A stretch of 64,000 bases of DNA, from positions 733,067 through 797,066 of the forward strand of contig JACKDP010000004.1 of the NCBI GenBank assembly GCA_020633435.1. Direction: 5' to 3'. Origin of the DNA: Myxococcales bacterium. GTDB lineage: Bacteria; Myxococcota_A; Bradymonadia; UBA7976; UBA1532. The position numbers and the translations under genes are program-made. Shown one piece after another: positions 17,229 through 26,718 of this stretch. Each line of letters starts with the position of its first letter. Position 1 is the stretch's first letter. Below the pieces are notes generated by a model, which ran no database searches, was not told where the DNA came from, and saw only the letters and a program-made list of their open reading frames with translations.

Positions 17229-20200
17229 ATGCGCCTGGCCTGGCTCCTGCTCCCCGCCGCCCTCGCGGCCTGCCGCGGCGAGGAGGCCCCGCCGCCGACG
17301 GCGGCCCCGCCGACGGCCGCTCCACCGCCGCTCGTCGTCGAGCCCCCCGTGGCCTGGTCGCGCGACATCCGCGCGTCCGAGGCGGCCGTCTCCGAGCTCG
17401 AGCGCGACGCCCTGCGCCCCCTCTGCAACGCCCTGAAGACGGAGGATCCGCCGGCCCTGCGCGCCACGCTGGCCCCCGACTTCCAGGGCCGCCTCTGGGC
17501 CGCGGCGGTGCCGACGCTCGATGACGCCGCCGTGCGCACGGCCCGCCTGCCCGCGGCGGACGCCACCCTCGACCGGGCCGCCTTCGCCGAGGCCGCCCTG
17601 GCCGAGCGGGCGCGCTTCGCGGTGGTGGATCGCTGCGGGCTGCGGACGTTCCGCTTCCTGCTGGCCGAGCCCCGGCTGGACGAGGCGTGGGCCCGCCTGG
17701 CCTTCGAGGTGGTGGGCAAGGACGCCGAGGGCCACCCCCGCAGCCTGCGCGCCGAGTGGGTGGCCCAGGTGGCCCGCACGCCGGATGGCTGGCGCCTGAA
17801 GGCCGCGGCCGCCGATCCCGGGGAGGCCGTCACCGTGCTGGCGGCCCCCTTCGCCGACGTCACCGCCGCCGTGGGCCTGGGCCTGCACCGCGACGCCGCC
17901 TCCACCGAGGCCATCACGGCCCAGGTGGACGGCCAGCGCCTCGAGACGGTGGGCGGCCTGGGCGTCGTCGACGCCAACGGCGACGGCTTCCCCGACCTGC
18001 TCGCCTGGAACCGGCGCCGCACCCTGCAGCTCTTCATGAACGACGGGCGGGGCGGATTCCTGAAGAAAGACGGGCTGTTGCCGGCGACGGCCGTGGGCTA
18101 CCAGCAGCTCTGGCTGGACCTCGACGGCGACGGCGTGGACGAGCTGGTCTCCTCGGAGCTGCTCGGCTGCGCCCATGACCGCGGGGAGTTCGGCGTCTAC
18201 CGCCTGCAGGGCGACGCCCTCCAGCGGGTGGGCACGCTGCCCTTCAAGCTGTCCTGCGTCGACCCGGGCCGGGCCATCTACCAGCACATCTCCGCCGCCG
18301 ACGTGGACGGGGACGGCCGCGTCGACCTGCTGCTGGCCGGCTTCGGCAACCACTTGAGCCGCCGGGCCAACTTCAACCACTTCGACGGCCGCAACGGCGA
18401 GCGCAACCTGCTCTTCATGAACCAGGGCGGCCTGAAGTTCAGCGAGGAGGGCCTGGATCGCGGCCTCACCGGCACCCGCTTCAGCTACGTGACCGCCTTC
18501 TTCGACCTGGACTCCGACGGGGATCAGGACCTCTACGTCGCCAACGACTTCGGCCCCAACGAGCTGTTCACCAACGACGGGCAGGGCCGCTTCCAGCGGG
18601 TGCTGACGGGCCCGATGGTCGAGAACGGGCAGTCCATGGGGCTGACGGTGGCCGACTTCGACGGGGATCTCGACCTCGACCTCTACGTCTCGAACATGTA
18701 CTCGAAGGCCGGCAAGCGCATCGTGCCCCTGGCCCAGGGGCGCCTGAGCCCCGAGACGTTCAAGACGCTGGAGGGCCTCGCCGCGGGCAACACGCTCTAC
18801 CTGCGCGAGGGCGACGGCTACGTGGAGAAGGCCACCGACCTGCACGTCGCCAAGGCGGGCTGGGCCTGGGGCCAGGCCCTCTTCGACGCCGACAACGACG
18901 GGGATCGCGACCTGTACGTGGTCAACGGGATGACGAGCCACAGCAAGGACAAGGAGAACGACTTCTGAACGTACCACTGGCGGCAGTTGGTCGCCCACGC
19001 GCAGGCCACGGAGTCGGAACGGGACTTCGGGACCTTCGTCAACCCGGATGACGACCGCGAGGCGCGGGCGTTCCGGGGCAGCTTCAGCGGGTATGAGCGC
19101 AGCGCGTTCTTCCTGAGCCCGGGTGTCGGGCAGCCCTACATCGAGATCGCCCACGGCCTCGCCCTGGACGATGATGAGGACGGCCGCGCCGTGGCCGCCG
19201 TGGACGTGGACGGCGACGGCGATCTGGATCTGGCGGTGCTCAGCGTCCAGAGCCTGCGCCTGTTCTTGAACCCCAGCCCCCCGCGGCACTTCGTGCGGGT
19301 CCGGCTGCAGGCGTCGAAGGGCGATCCCCTGGCCCTCGGCGCCCAGGTGAAGGTGGAGGCCGGGGGCCGCGCCCAGCTCGCGCCCGTGCGGCTGACCGAG
19401 GGCTTCCACACGCAGGTGCAGCCGGAGCTGCACTTCGGCCTCGGCGACGCGGCGGGCGTGGACGCCATCGAGGTGCGGTGGCCGGGGGGCCGGGTGCAGC
19501 GGTTCGGCCCGGCGCCCGCCGACCGCCTGCTCGTCCTGCGCGACGACGCCGAGGCCCCCGAGGTCCGGGCCATCCCCGCGTGGCCCCCGGGCACCGGCCC
19601 GACGATCACCCGCGGGGCCCTCGACGCCCCGGTGGAGACGCTGGAGGGCGCCCGCGTGCCCGTGGCCCCCCGGGGCCGGCCGGCGGTCGTGAACTTCTGG
19701 GCCCCGTGGTGCAAGGCCTGCGAGCGCGAGCTGCCCGCCCTGGTGCGGCTGGCCCAGGATCTGGGCCCCGACGTGCGGTTCGTCGGCGTCTCCCTGGAGC
19801 GCGAGGACAAGGCGGGCGTGCAGGCCTTCGCCGCCCGCCATGGCGTGCCCTACCCCACCCCGCTCGCCACCGAGGAGGCCGTGGCCGCCTTCTTCGGACC
19901 CGGCGCCGAGGTCACCCTGCCCGTCACCTTCGTCTTCGGCCCCGATGGCGTCATCCGGCGGGCGTTCCACCGCGAGGTCACCGCCGAGGAGGTGCGCAGC
20001 GTGCTGGGGACGCTGGCCACGGCCCCCGCCCCGGAGGACTTCATCGAGCTGGCCGACCGCGCTCACGGGCTGGGCCAGGCCGACGAGGAGCGCGCCCTGC
20101 TGGCGAAGGCCCTCGCCGCCGCCCCCGACGACCCCGTGACGCTCACCGACGTCGCCGAGCGGCTCATGCGCCTGCGCGACCCGGAGCAGGCCCGCGCGAT

Positions 20201-20489
20201 CCTGGAGGACGGCGTCAAGCGGCGGCCCGCGGTGCCCGAGCTCTGGGCCGTCCTGGGCGCGGCGCGCGGCGCCCGGGGCGACCTGCCGGGGGCCGAGGCG
20301 GCCATCAAGCAGGCCCTCGCCCTGGCCCCCCGCAACCCCGTCGCCCTCAACAGCGAGGGGATGCTCTTCATGATGCGCGGCCAGAACGCCGAGGCCGCCG
20401 ACCGCTTCCGGGCGGCCATCGACGCCGATCCCCTCTACCCGCTGCCCCGGGCGAACCTGCAGCACGTCGAGTCGCTGCTGCCCCCCTGA
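17229..20489 (+). CDS. FG-GAP/ASPIC-UnbV/thioredoxin-like/TPR lipoprotein with an in-frame TGA at codon 580
   Basis: The reading frame opens at 17229 with a lipoprotein signal (LLLPAALAAC) and stays open to 20489 apart from one TGA at 18966-18968. Before the TGA there are FG-GAP propeller blades with Ca-binding loops (DANGDGFPDLLAWN at about 247, DVDGDGRVDLLLAG at about 357, DADNDGDRDLYVVNGM at about 553). After it come TYHWRQLVAHAQ, one more blade (DVDGDGDLDLAVL), an ASPIC/UnbV domain (about 686-760), a TlpA-like redoxin with NFWAPWCKACERELPAL (CxxC, about 822) and TPRs (about 938-1083). This is the usual order of one long family, so both parts are one gene. The TGA may encode selenocysteine, be a nonsense mutation or be a base error. 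A TTG at 18987 could restart translation, but no RBS is visible. Confidence 0.72.
18966..18997 (+). promoter_or_regulatory. In-frame TGA with possible SECIS-like hairpin
   Basis: TGA (18966-18968) is followed by a stem TGGCG (18978-18982) pairing with CGCC-A (18992-18997, one bulged C) around a 9-nt loop GCAGUUGGU that begins with G. Bacterial SECIS elements lie directly downstream of UGA, with a G in the first loop positions. Here the loop starts 14 nt after the UGA, slightly closer than usual. A competing fold (ACCACTG with CAGTTGGT) also exists. This is weak structural support only; no sel genes are in the window. Confidence 0.3.
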
Positions 20490-20503
20490 TCCCGCGCGAC
20501 CGC

Positions 20504-20535
20504 GGCGCCGGCTGGGGCATCTTTGCCCGGGCGCC
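20504..20535 (+). terminator. Strong hairpin after the ASPIC gene (possible terminator)
   Basis: GGCGCC (20504-20509) pairs with GGCGCC (20530-20535), and the inner GGGCA pairs with TGCCC around a TCTT loop. It lies 15 nt after the stop codon. No T-run follows, so it may act as a 3'-end stabiliser or a Rho-dependent pause site instead of an intrinsic terminator. Confidence 0.3.
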
Positions 20536-20612
20536 AGCTCGCCTCGCGCCCCGCGGCTTGCCCGAGAGCGACAGGTCGTGCATCATGCGCCGCTTGCGGA
20601 GGAGCAACGGTC

Positions 20613-20942
20613 TTGGCCACTTACATCACCGAAGACTGCATCAACTGCGGGGCCTGCGAGCCTGAGTGCCCCAACCAGGCCATCTCGGAGGGCGACGACA
20701 TCTACATCATCGATCCGAAGCTCTGCACCGAGTGCGTGGGCTTCCACGGTGATGAGGCGTGTCAGTCGGTCTGCCCGGTGGAGTGCTGCATCCCCAACCC
20801 CGACCTGCGGGAGACCGAGGTGGAGCTGCTGGCGCGCGCCGTCAAGCTGCACCCCGATCAGGCGCTGCCCGAGGCGGGCGAGCTGGACGAGGCCACCTCG
20901 CGGTTCCGCAACCCGAAGTGGATCAACGCCGGGCGCGACTGA
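20613..20942 (+). CDS. YfhL-type 2[4Fe-4S] ferredoxin
   Basis: A 109-residue ferredoxin. The first cluster motif is C9-x2-C12-x2-C15-x3-C19-P. The second has the long insertion of the YfhL/Allochromatium type: C38-x2-C41-x8-C50-x3-C54-P-x3-C58, with an extra C59. A C-terminal extension of about 35 residues ends NPKWINAGRD. TTG start with GGAGGAG 8 nt upstream. It carries low-potential electrons in the cytoplasm; the partner is unknown. It is monocistronic here. Confidence 0.88.
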   Translation: MATYITEDCINCGACEPECPNQAISEGDDIYIIDPKLCTECVGFHGDEACQSVCPVECCIPNPDLRETEVELLARAVKLHPDQALPEAGELDEATSRFRNPKWINAGRD

Positions 20943-21005
20943 CGGCGGGCCCGTCCGGGCTGCCGATCCCCCCACGAGGCGGCGTGCTCGCGCGCTGCGG
21001 TCTGA

Positions 21006-21332
21006 TCAGGCCTCGACCGCAGGCGCAGAGGCCGTGATCGCCGCGTGGCCCTGCCCCGGCTGCCGAGGCCCCTTCAGGGCGCCGTAGAGCCCGAACACCG
21101 AGAACGCCACGCCCAGCACCGCCAGCACGATGGCCGCGCCACCGAAGCGCGTCGCCCGCTTGGCCGCCACCACGAAGAACACCGGGCTGAGCAGGATGAA
21201 GGTGTCGCCGCCCATGCCGCCGCGCCCGCCGCCGCCGCCGGGGGGGCTGTTCATGAACTTGATGATCATGGCGGCCCCGGCCGCGCCGAGGGCGACGAAG
21301 AAGCACAGGTTCAGGAAGGTGGAGCGCTTCAT
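21006..21332 (-). CDS. Small membrane protein with Gly-rich loop
   Basis: A 108-residue protein with a hydrophobic N-terminus (LCFFVALGAAGAAMIIKF), a Gly/Arg-rich loop (PPGGGGGRGGMGG) and two further hydrophobic segments (TFILLSPVFFVVAA and AAIVLAVLGVAFSVFGLYGAL). It is probably a three-TM inner-membrane protein. It overlaps the upstream TPR gene by 4 nt (ATGA), so the two are co-translated. No family recognised. Confidence 0.6.
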   Translation of the reverse strand: MKRSTFLNLCFFVALGAAGAAMIIKFMNSPPGGGGGRGGMGGDTFILLSPVFFVVAAKRATRFGGAAIVLAVLGVAFSVFGLYGALKGPRQPGQGHAAITASAPAVEA

Positions 21333-22450
21333 GGGACCTCGTGGCGGCCGAGCCGCTCGAGCCAGGGGGCCGCGGCCTCCAGGGCGGCGCGGGCGTCGGC
21401 CTCCGTGCGCGGGGGCAGCACCCCCACCGCCACGCGGCTGAGGGCGTCGCGGGAGAAGGGCGACCAGTCGGCCACCGGCCAGCCCGCCGCCTCCAGGGCC
21501 ACGACGGCGGCCGCCGTGGAGCCGGGCGCGACGCCCTCCGCGACCAGGACGCTGGCGCCCCGGGCGAGCCAGACGCCCAGCGCCGGGAGCACCGGCCCCG
21601 TCTCGCCATCCGGGTAGGTCGCCTGCCCCGCCTCGACGCCATCGAGCAGCACGACGTCCGCGAACCCCGCGAAACCACTGACGAAAGGCAGAGAGCGCAC
21701 TTCCGCCCGCGCCGGGCAGAGCCGCACGCCCCAGACCACCTCGCTGCCGCGCGGCGTCGGCAGCCGGATGGCCACGGGCTCGCCCGGCGAGGCGATGTCG
21801 CCGTCCCCCGGGGGCAGCTCGAAGCCCAGCGCCGACCACGCCGCGCGGGCGCCGGCCCAGTCGCGCAGCGCCGTGCACGCGATGCCCAGGCTCCAGCACG
21901 CCGCCTGGTCCTCGTGGTGGCGCAGGACCGCCTCGAAGCTGGCCTTGCAGCCCGCCCAGTCGCCGGCGAGCTTCTGGATGACGCCCAGGTTGAAGCGCAG
22001 CGCCAGATCGCCGGGCAGCGCCGCGGCGGCCGCCCGCACCAGGGGCTCGGCGGCCTCGGGCAGATCCATGCTCAGGTACAGGTCGCCCAGGTCGCCGGCG
22101 AAGGCCGGGCCCTTCTCCAGCGCCCGCCGCTCCATCGTGCGCGCCACCTCCAGGGCCCCGGCGCGGTCGCCGAGCCCGTGCAGGATGGTGCCGATGCGAT
22201 CCTGGGCCACGCGGCCCAGCACCTCGTCGGGGACGTCGGCCTGCCAGGCCGCCGCCAGGATCTGCAGCGAGAGCGGGTAGGCGCCGCGGTCGCGCAGGGC
22301 GTCCAGCAGGGCCTCCAGGTCATCGGGGTGGCGGCCATCGACCCAGTCGATGAAGGCCTCGGCGAGGCCCTCGAGGTCCTCGTCGGCGCCGGCGAGCCAG
22401 GCGTCGACGCGGCCCCAGAGGGCGGCGGGTGCGTGCGCGGGGGCGGTCAT
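21329..22450 (-). CDS. TPR-containing protein
   Basis: A 373-residue cytoplasmic protein without a signal peptide. The first 200 residues are helical with TPR-like repeats (DLGDLYLSMDLPEAAEPLVRA, LRFNLGVIQKLAGDWAGCKA and ACWSLGIACTALRDWAGARA). The C-terminal part (about 215-373) is mixed alpha/beta with VRLPT-like strands and has no recognised fold. It is coupled to the small membrane protein. Function unknown; a protein-protein scaffold is a reasonable guess. Confidence 0.65.
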   Translation of the reverse strand: MTAPAHAPAALWGRVDAWLAGADEDLEGLAEAFIDWVDGRHPDDLEALLDALRDRGAYPLSLQILAAAWQADVPDEVLGRVAQDRIGTILHGLGDRAGALEVARTMERRALEKGPAFAGDLGDLYLSMDLPEAAEPLVRAAAAALPGDLALRFNLGVIQKLAGDWAGCKASFEAVLRHHEDQAACWSLGIACTALRDWAGARAAWSALGFELPPGDGDIASPGEPVAIRLPTPRGSEVVWGVRLCPARAEVRSLPFVSGFAGFADVVLLDGVEAGQATYPDGETGPVLPALGVWLARGASVLVAEGVAPGSTAAAVVALEAAGWPVADWSPFSRDALSRVAVGVLPPRTEADARAALEAAAPWLERLGRHEVP

Positions 22451-22548
22451 GGGGTCGCACGCTAGCGATCCTCGCCGAGCCGGTCAACGCGGGCTCGCGT
22501 CGGCCCGGGCTGTTCCGTCACCATGGCCGCCGACCAGCGGGAGGGGAC

Positions 22549-24387
22549 ATGCGGCGAAGCGTCCTGGGGCTTTGGGTGGTGGGGTGCCTGGTGGCCTGCG
22601 ACGACGGCGAGGCGGGCGGCGGCGACGCCGGCACCTGCAACGCCGCGACGCTCATCGACCAGTGCCCGGTCGGCTCGAGCCCGGTCATCGGCGCCCAGGC
22701 GGAGGCGAGCTGCGGCGGCGGCGCCGGCCTCGTCCAGGCGGCCGACGGGGCCACCACGGGGCAGTGCGTCGGGGTGGCGGCCTGCCGGGCCCTCTGCCAG
22801 TTCGCCGTGCCGTGCCGGTGCGGCGTCCAGCAGATCACCGCCGAGGGCGTCGTCTGCGCGTCCTGCGAGGGCGCGGCGGCCTGCGGCGATGGCGTCTGCG
22901 CCGGGGGCGAGTCCCCCGAGACCTGTCCGGTGGACTGCGGCGCCCGCTGCGAGCCCGACGAGGTGCGCTGCGACGGGGTGGTGCTCGAGGCCTGCAGCCT
23001 GCAGGGCCGCTGGGACCGCCTCCCCTGCCCGGCCGGCGAGATCTGCGTGGCGGAGGGTGGCCAGGGCGCGCGCTGCGACCGGGATCCTCGCGTCATCGGC
23101 GGCGAGGACGCGGGCGTGGGGGACGCCGGCCCGCCGCCCGCCGACGAGCGCATCGTCCCGGGCGAGGCCCCCTGGCCCGCCGTGGCGGACCGCCGCGTGG
23201 GCCAGACGCCGGGCGGAGGCTTCCAGGCCGAGACGTTCACGGTGGCCCTGACCGTCGGCCCGAGCAACACGCCCAGCGACTTCGCCCGGGCGCGGCAGGC
23301 CGTGGGCACCTGCTTCGAGCACCGCCTGGGCCCGGCCCCCGCCACGTTCGAGTGCCGGGGCCCCGCGGGCTGGTTCACGGCCGACTTCCGGGGCCACCCC
23401 GTCCCCGAAGACCCAGAAAACACGATTGATTCCGAGGTCTTCTGCGCCGCGGCCGCCCAGTGCGAGGGCACGCCCGTCGACGACTGCGACGCCTACGTCG
23501 CCGAGTGGCGCGACCGCGTCGGCGAGCTGCGGCTGCGCTGCATCGCCGCCGCCATCCCGGGCGACTGCCTCACGCTCGCGGGCCTCGGCTGCGACGTCGT
23601 GGCCCGCACGCCGTACCCCGAGGACGCCCGGTTCACGCGGGGGGCGGTGGTGGCGGCCGGCGACCGCGTCGTCGGCGTGGGCGAAGACGCCCGCCAGGCC
23701 ACCTGGATCGACGGGGCGGAGGTGCGCCACCTGGCCGCCCCCGGCGAGCTGACGTTCACGCAGGCCGTCGCCGACGCCACGGGGGACACCGCCGCGCTGC
23801 TGGGCGAGGCGGGCAGCGACCAGGCCATCGTCGTCTGGCGGCCCGCCGCCGACGAGCGCCGCGTCGTCCTCGCCCGTGGCGTGGGGCGGTACGGGCGGCT
23901 CGCCCTCGGCCCCGATGGCCAGGTCCTGGCGGCCCGCCTCCAGGGCGACGCCGATCCGCGGCTCAACCAGGGCGTCTCCTTCTACGACCTCGCCAGCGAC
24001 GCGCGCATCTTCACGCTGCTGCCGGCCGCCGACGATCGCCTGGGCGACGGCTTCGCCTTCTCGCCCGATGGCGTGCACTTCGCCGTCGCCGTCGAGCCGG
24101 GGGGCCGCGTCGAGATCTGGGATGTGGCCGCGCGCCAGAAGCGGCAGACCCTCGCCGTCCCGGGCGGCCAGGCCCCCCAGGCGTTCAGCTTCTCCCCGGA
24201 TGGCCGCGTGCTGGCCGTGATCTCCGGCCCGCTGAGCCTGTGGGACGTGGCCACCGGCCAGCGCGCCCAGACCGTCGAGCTGGTCGTGCCCCCGCAGGGC
24301 GGCGTCACCTTCACGCCGGACGGCCAGCGCGCCTTCCTGGGCGGCGGCGTGGCGCGCCGCGCCGACTTCACCGTGCTGCGCCCCTGA
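22549..24387 (+). CDS. Cys-rich beta-propeller lipoprotein, paralogue 1
   Basis: A 612-residue lipoprotein (lipobox VVGCLVAC) with GAGGGG 4 nt before the ATG. A Cys-rich N-terminal region (about 25-185) contains CASCEGAAACGDGVCAGGE and the segment LQGRWDRLPCPAGEICV. A middle region has paired cysteines. The C-terminal 250 residues form WD40/PD40-like blades (GDGFAFSPDGVHFAVAVEPG, VEIWDVAARQKRQTLAV, QAFSFSPDGRVLAVISGP). The downstream gene is a full-length paralogue, so this is a tandem duplication. It is probably exposed on the outer membrane; the ligand is unknown. Confidence 0.72.
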   Translation: MRRSVLGLWVVGCLVACDDGEAGGGDAGTCNAATLIDQCPVGSSPVIGAQAEASCGGGAGLVQAADGATTGQCVGVAACRALCQFAVPCRCGVQQITAEGVVCASCEGAAACGDGVCAGGESPETCPVDCGARCEPDEVRCDGVVLEACSLQGRWDRLPCPAGEICVAEGGQGARCDRDPRVIGGEDAGVGDAGPPPADERIVPGEAPWPAVADRRVGQTPGGGFQAETFTVALTVGPSNTPSDFARARQAVGTCFEHRLGPAPATFECRGPAGWFTADFRGHPVPEDPENTIDSEVFCAAAAQCEGTPVDDCDAYVAEWRDRVGELRLRCIAAAIPGDCLTLAGLGCDVVARTPYPEDARFTRGAVVAAGDRVVGVGEDARQATWIDGAEVRHLAAPGELTFTQAVADATGDTAALLGEAGSDQAIVVWRPAADERRVVLARGVGRYGRLALGPDGQVLAARLQGDADPRLNQGVSFYDLASDARIFTLLPAADDRLGDGFAFSPDGVHFAVAVEPGGRVEIWDVAARQKRQTLAVPGGQAPQAFSFSPDGRVLAVISGPLSLWDVATGQRAQTVELVVPPQGGVTFTPDGQRAFLGGGVARRADFTVLRP

Positions 24388-24443
24388 GGTCTCGCGCCGA
24401 TCCCCCCACCTGGGCCACCATGGTCGCCAACCAAGGAGGACGC

Positions 24444-26327
24444 ATGGGGCGAGCGCGCTGGGCGGTGTGGCTGGGGGTGGCCCTCATCGGCTGCGATGAC
24501 GGCGGGGCCGGGGCGCCGGCCGACGGCGCCGACGCCGGGGTGGGCGGCTGCAACCTGCCGGCCCTCGTGGCCCAGTGCCCCCTCGGGACGAGCCCGGCGG
24601 CCGGGGAGCAGGCGGAGGCCCGGTGCGCCGAGGCCGTGGGCGGGCTCACCCGCGACGGCCAGGACGCCGTCTCCGGCCAGTGCCAGGGCGCGGAGGGCTG
24701 CCGCGTCCTCTGCCAGTTCGCGGTGCCCTGCGCGTGTGGCGTCGAGTCGGTGACGTCCGATGGCGTGATCTGCGCCTCCTGCGAGGGCGCGGCCGCGTGC
24801 GGCAACGGGCGGTGCGAGGGCGGGGAGGACCCCGTCAACTGCCCCATCGACTGCGGCCCCGAGTGCGAGGGGGACGAGCGCCGCTGCGATGGCACCGCGC
24901 TGGAGGAGTGCAACCTCCAGGGCCGCTGGGACCGCCTCCCCTGCCCCGCGGGCGAGATCTGCGTCGTCGAGGGCGGCGCCCACTGCGACCGCGACCCCAG
25001 CGTGATCGTGGGCGGGGACGCCGGCGTCGGCGACGGCGGCGGCGGGCCCGTCGTCGAGGACCGCATCATCCGGGGTGACGGCACCTGGCCGGCGGTGGTG
25101 GCCGCGGCGGGCGGCCTCTCGCCCGCCGCCACCTACCGGTCCTTCAACGCCACCATCTGGCTCGACGATCGCAGCAACGTGCAGCGGCCCACCAACTTCG
25201 CCCGGGCCATGAGCGAGGTCGGCCGGTGCCTGGCCTTCATCCCCGGGCCGGGCGACTCCATCGAGTGCCTGGGGCCGAACGGCTCGTTCCGCGCCACGGC
25301 CGACGGGCAGATCCTGCCCGCCGACCAGGGCATCACCTTCGACATCGAGGAGTTCTGCGCGAACTACGACACCTGCCAGCGCGGGGCCATCGACGACTGC
25401 GCCGCCTTCGTCGAGATGCAGCGCGCCGTCCAGGGCGACACGCGGGTGAACTGCTGGGCCGAGGCCCTCCCCGAGCGCTGCATCGTGCTGGCGGGCATCG
25501 GCTGCGAGGAGCGCTGGCGGACGCCGTACCCCGAGGACACCGTGTTCATCGGCAGCGGCTTCTTCGGCACGCCGACCCGGCTGTTCGGCATCGCGAACGG
25601 CCAGCGCGAGGGCCTGATGGTCGATCGCGGGGCCCGCACCCAGGCGGTGATGGACGCCGTGGGCGAGCTCAGCCTGCGCCTCATCGCCGTCAGCGCCGAC
25701 GAGCGGACGGTGGCCTACACGGCCATGGCCCAGCGCGACGAGGCCGTCGTCGTGTGGCACCCGGACGCCGGGGACCGCGTGGCCCTCCTGCCCGTCTCGG
25801 GCGGCAGCACCAACCGCTTCGCCCTCGGCCCTGACGGCCAGGTGCTCGCGGTGCTGCGCCAGAACACCGGCGATCCGGCCGTCGACAACCAGCTCGCCCT
25901 CTACAACATCGCGGAAGAAAAGCGGATTTACAGCATCGTGCCCACCGAGGGGGACAGCTTCGGGGGCGGCGGCCCCGTCGTCGCCTTCTCCCCCGACGGG
26001 GTGCTCCTGGCGTTGCTGGTGCAGCCTCGCCAGCGCATCGAGATCTGGGACGTGGTCGCGCGGGTGAAGCGGCACACCCTGGAGGGCGACGGCATGAGCC
26101 CGGTGCTCGGGTTCACGTTCAGCCCGGACGGCCGCTACCTGCTGGCCCACGAAGGCTCGGTGAACGGCCCCCTCAACGTCTGGAGCATGGCCAACGGCCG
26201 CCGCGTGCAGACCATCCCGGCGGGCCTCGGGGCCCAGGGGCGCCTGGCCTTCGACACCGACGGCGCCCACGGCGTGATCGGCGGCGTGGGCCCGGGCGCC
26301 GCCAGCTTCACGCTCATCCAGCCGTAG
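24444..26327 (+). CDS. Cys-rich beta-propeller lipoprotein, paralogue 2
   Basis: A 627-residue lipoprotein (lipobox LGVALIGC) with AAGGAGGA before the ATG. It has the same architecture as the gene 56 nt upstream: Cys-rich head with ICASCEGAAACGNGRCEGGE and LQGRWDRLPCPAGEICV, a middle with conserved Cys, and a C-terminal propeller (VVAFSPDGVLLALLVQP, IEIWDVVARVKRHTLEG, FTFSPDGRYLLAHEG). The heads are far more similar than the middles, suggesting divergence of the ligand-facing part. The last 14 bp overlap the convergent S24/S26 peptidase gene. Confidence 0.72.
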   Translation: MGRARWAVWLGVALIGCDDGGAGAPADGADAGVGGCNLPALVAQCPLGTSPAAGEQAEARCAEAVGGLTRDGQDAVSGQCQGAEGCRVLCQFAVPCACGVESVTSDGVICASCEGAAACGNGRCEGGEDPVNCPIDCGPECEGDERRCDGTALEECNLQGRWDRLPCPAGEICVVEGGAHCDRDPSVIVGGDAGVGDGGGGPVVEDRIIRGDGTWPAVVAAAGGLSPAATYRSFNATIWLDDRSNVQRPTNFARAMSEVGRCLAFIPGPGDSIECLGPNGSFRATADGQILPADQGITFDIEEFCANYDTCQRGAIDDCAAFVEMQRAVQGDTRVNCWAEALPERCIVLAGIGCEERWRTPYPEDTVFIGSGFFGTPTRLFGIANGQREGLMVDRGARTQAVMDAVGELSLRLIAVSADERTVAYTAMAQRDEAVVVWHPDAGDRVALLPVSGGSTNRFALGPDGQVLAVLRQNTGDPAVDNQLALYNIAEEKRIYSIVPTEGDSFGGGGPVVAFSPDGVLLALLVQPRQRIEIWDVVARVKRHTLEGDGMSPVLGFTFSPDGRYLLAHEGSVNGPLNVWSMANGRRVQTIPAGLGAQGRLAFDTDGAHGVIGGVGPGAASFTLIQP

Positions 26328-26718
26328 GCCGCCGCCCGCGCAGGGGGGCCGTCAGCAGCGACGCGGGCACCGCCCACCACGGCCGCAGCGCCACCAGGCG
26401 GTCGCCGCGCTCGATGCCCACCACCCGCGCCGGCAGCGCCCGCCGGTCGAACCAGCCATCCGGGCGGGGCAGCGCGTCCCCCTTCACCCAGACGCGCTCG
26501 CCAACGCGCGCGATGACGCGGTGCACGACGCCGAAGTCCTCCCGGGGCACCAGGACCAGATCCCCCACGCCGGCGTGGGCGGCGTCGGGGGCCAGCAGCA
26601 GCACATCCCCGTCGCGCACGGCCGGGCGCATGGAGGCCCCGCGGGCCCGCAGGCGCACGGGCAGCCCCGCCGCCAGGGCCTCCAGGGCCAGGCGGGCGGC
26701 GGCGGCGGCCTCGCTCAT
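26314..26718 (-). CDS. Small S24/S26-family peptidase (signal-peptidase-like)
   Basis: A 134-residue protein with RARGASMRPAVRDGDVLLLA, in which Ser29 matches the catalytic serine of S26 peptidases. DFGVVHRVIARVGERVWVKGD follows; His66 sits where SipW/ER-type signal peptidases carry a catalytic His. No N-terminal TM helix is evident, unlike housekeeping LepB, and the length is much shorter. It overlaps the radical SAM gene by 4 nt as the last gene of the pqqD-to-S26 operon. From context I infer that it cleaves the leader of the 53-residue peptide, or acts on another operon product. Similar small S24/S26 proteins accompany PqqD-type proteins elsewhere (family knowledge). Confidence 0.72.
   Translation of the reverse strand: MSEAAAAARLALEALAAGLPVRLRARGASMRPAVRDGDVLLLAPDAAHAGVGDLVLVPREDFGVVHRVIARVGERVWVKGDALPRPDGWFDRRALPARVVGIERGDRLVALRPWWAVPASLLTAPLRGRRPTAG

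Noticed and set aside
18987..20489. Separate gene starting at TTG 18987 downstream of the TGA
   Set aside because: No Shine-Dalgarno, no signal peptide, and the segment completes the propeller and ASPIC architecture of the upstream frame; treated as one gene with an internal TGA.
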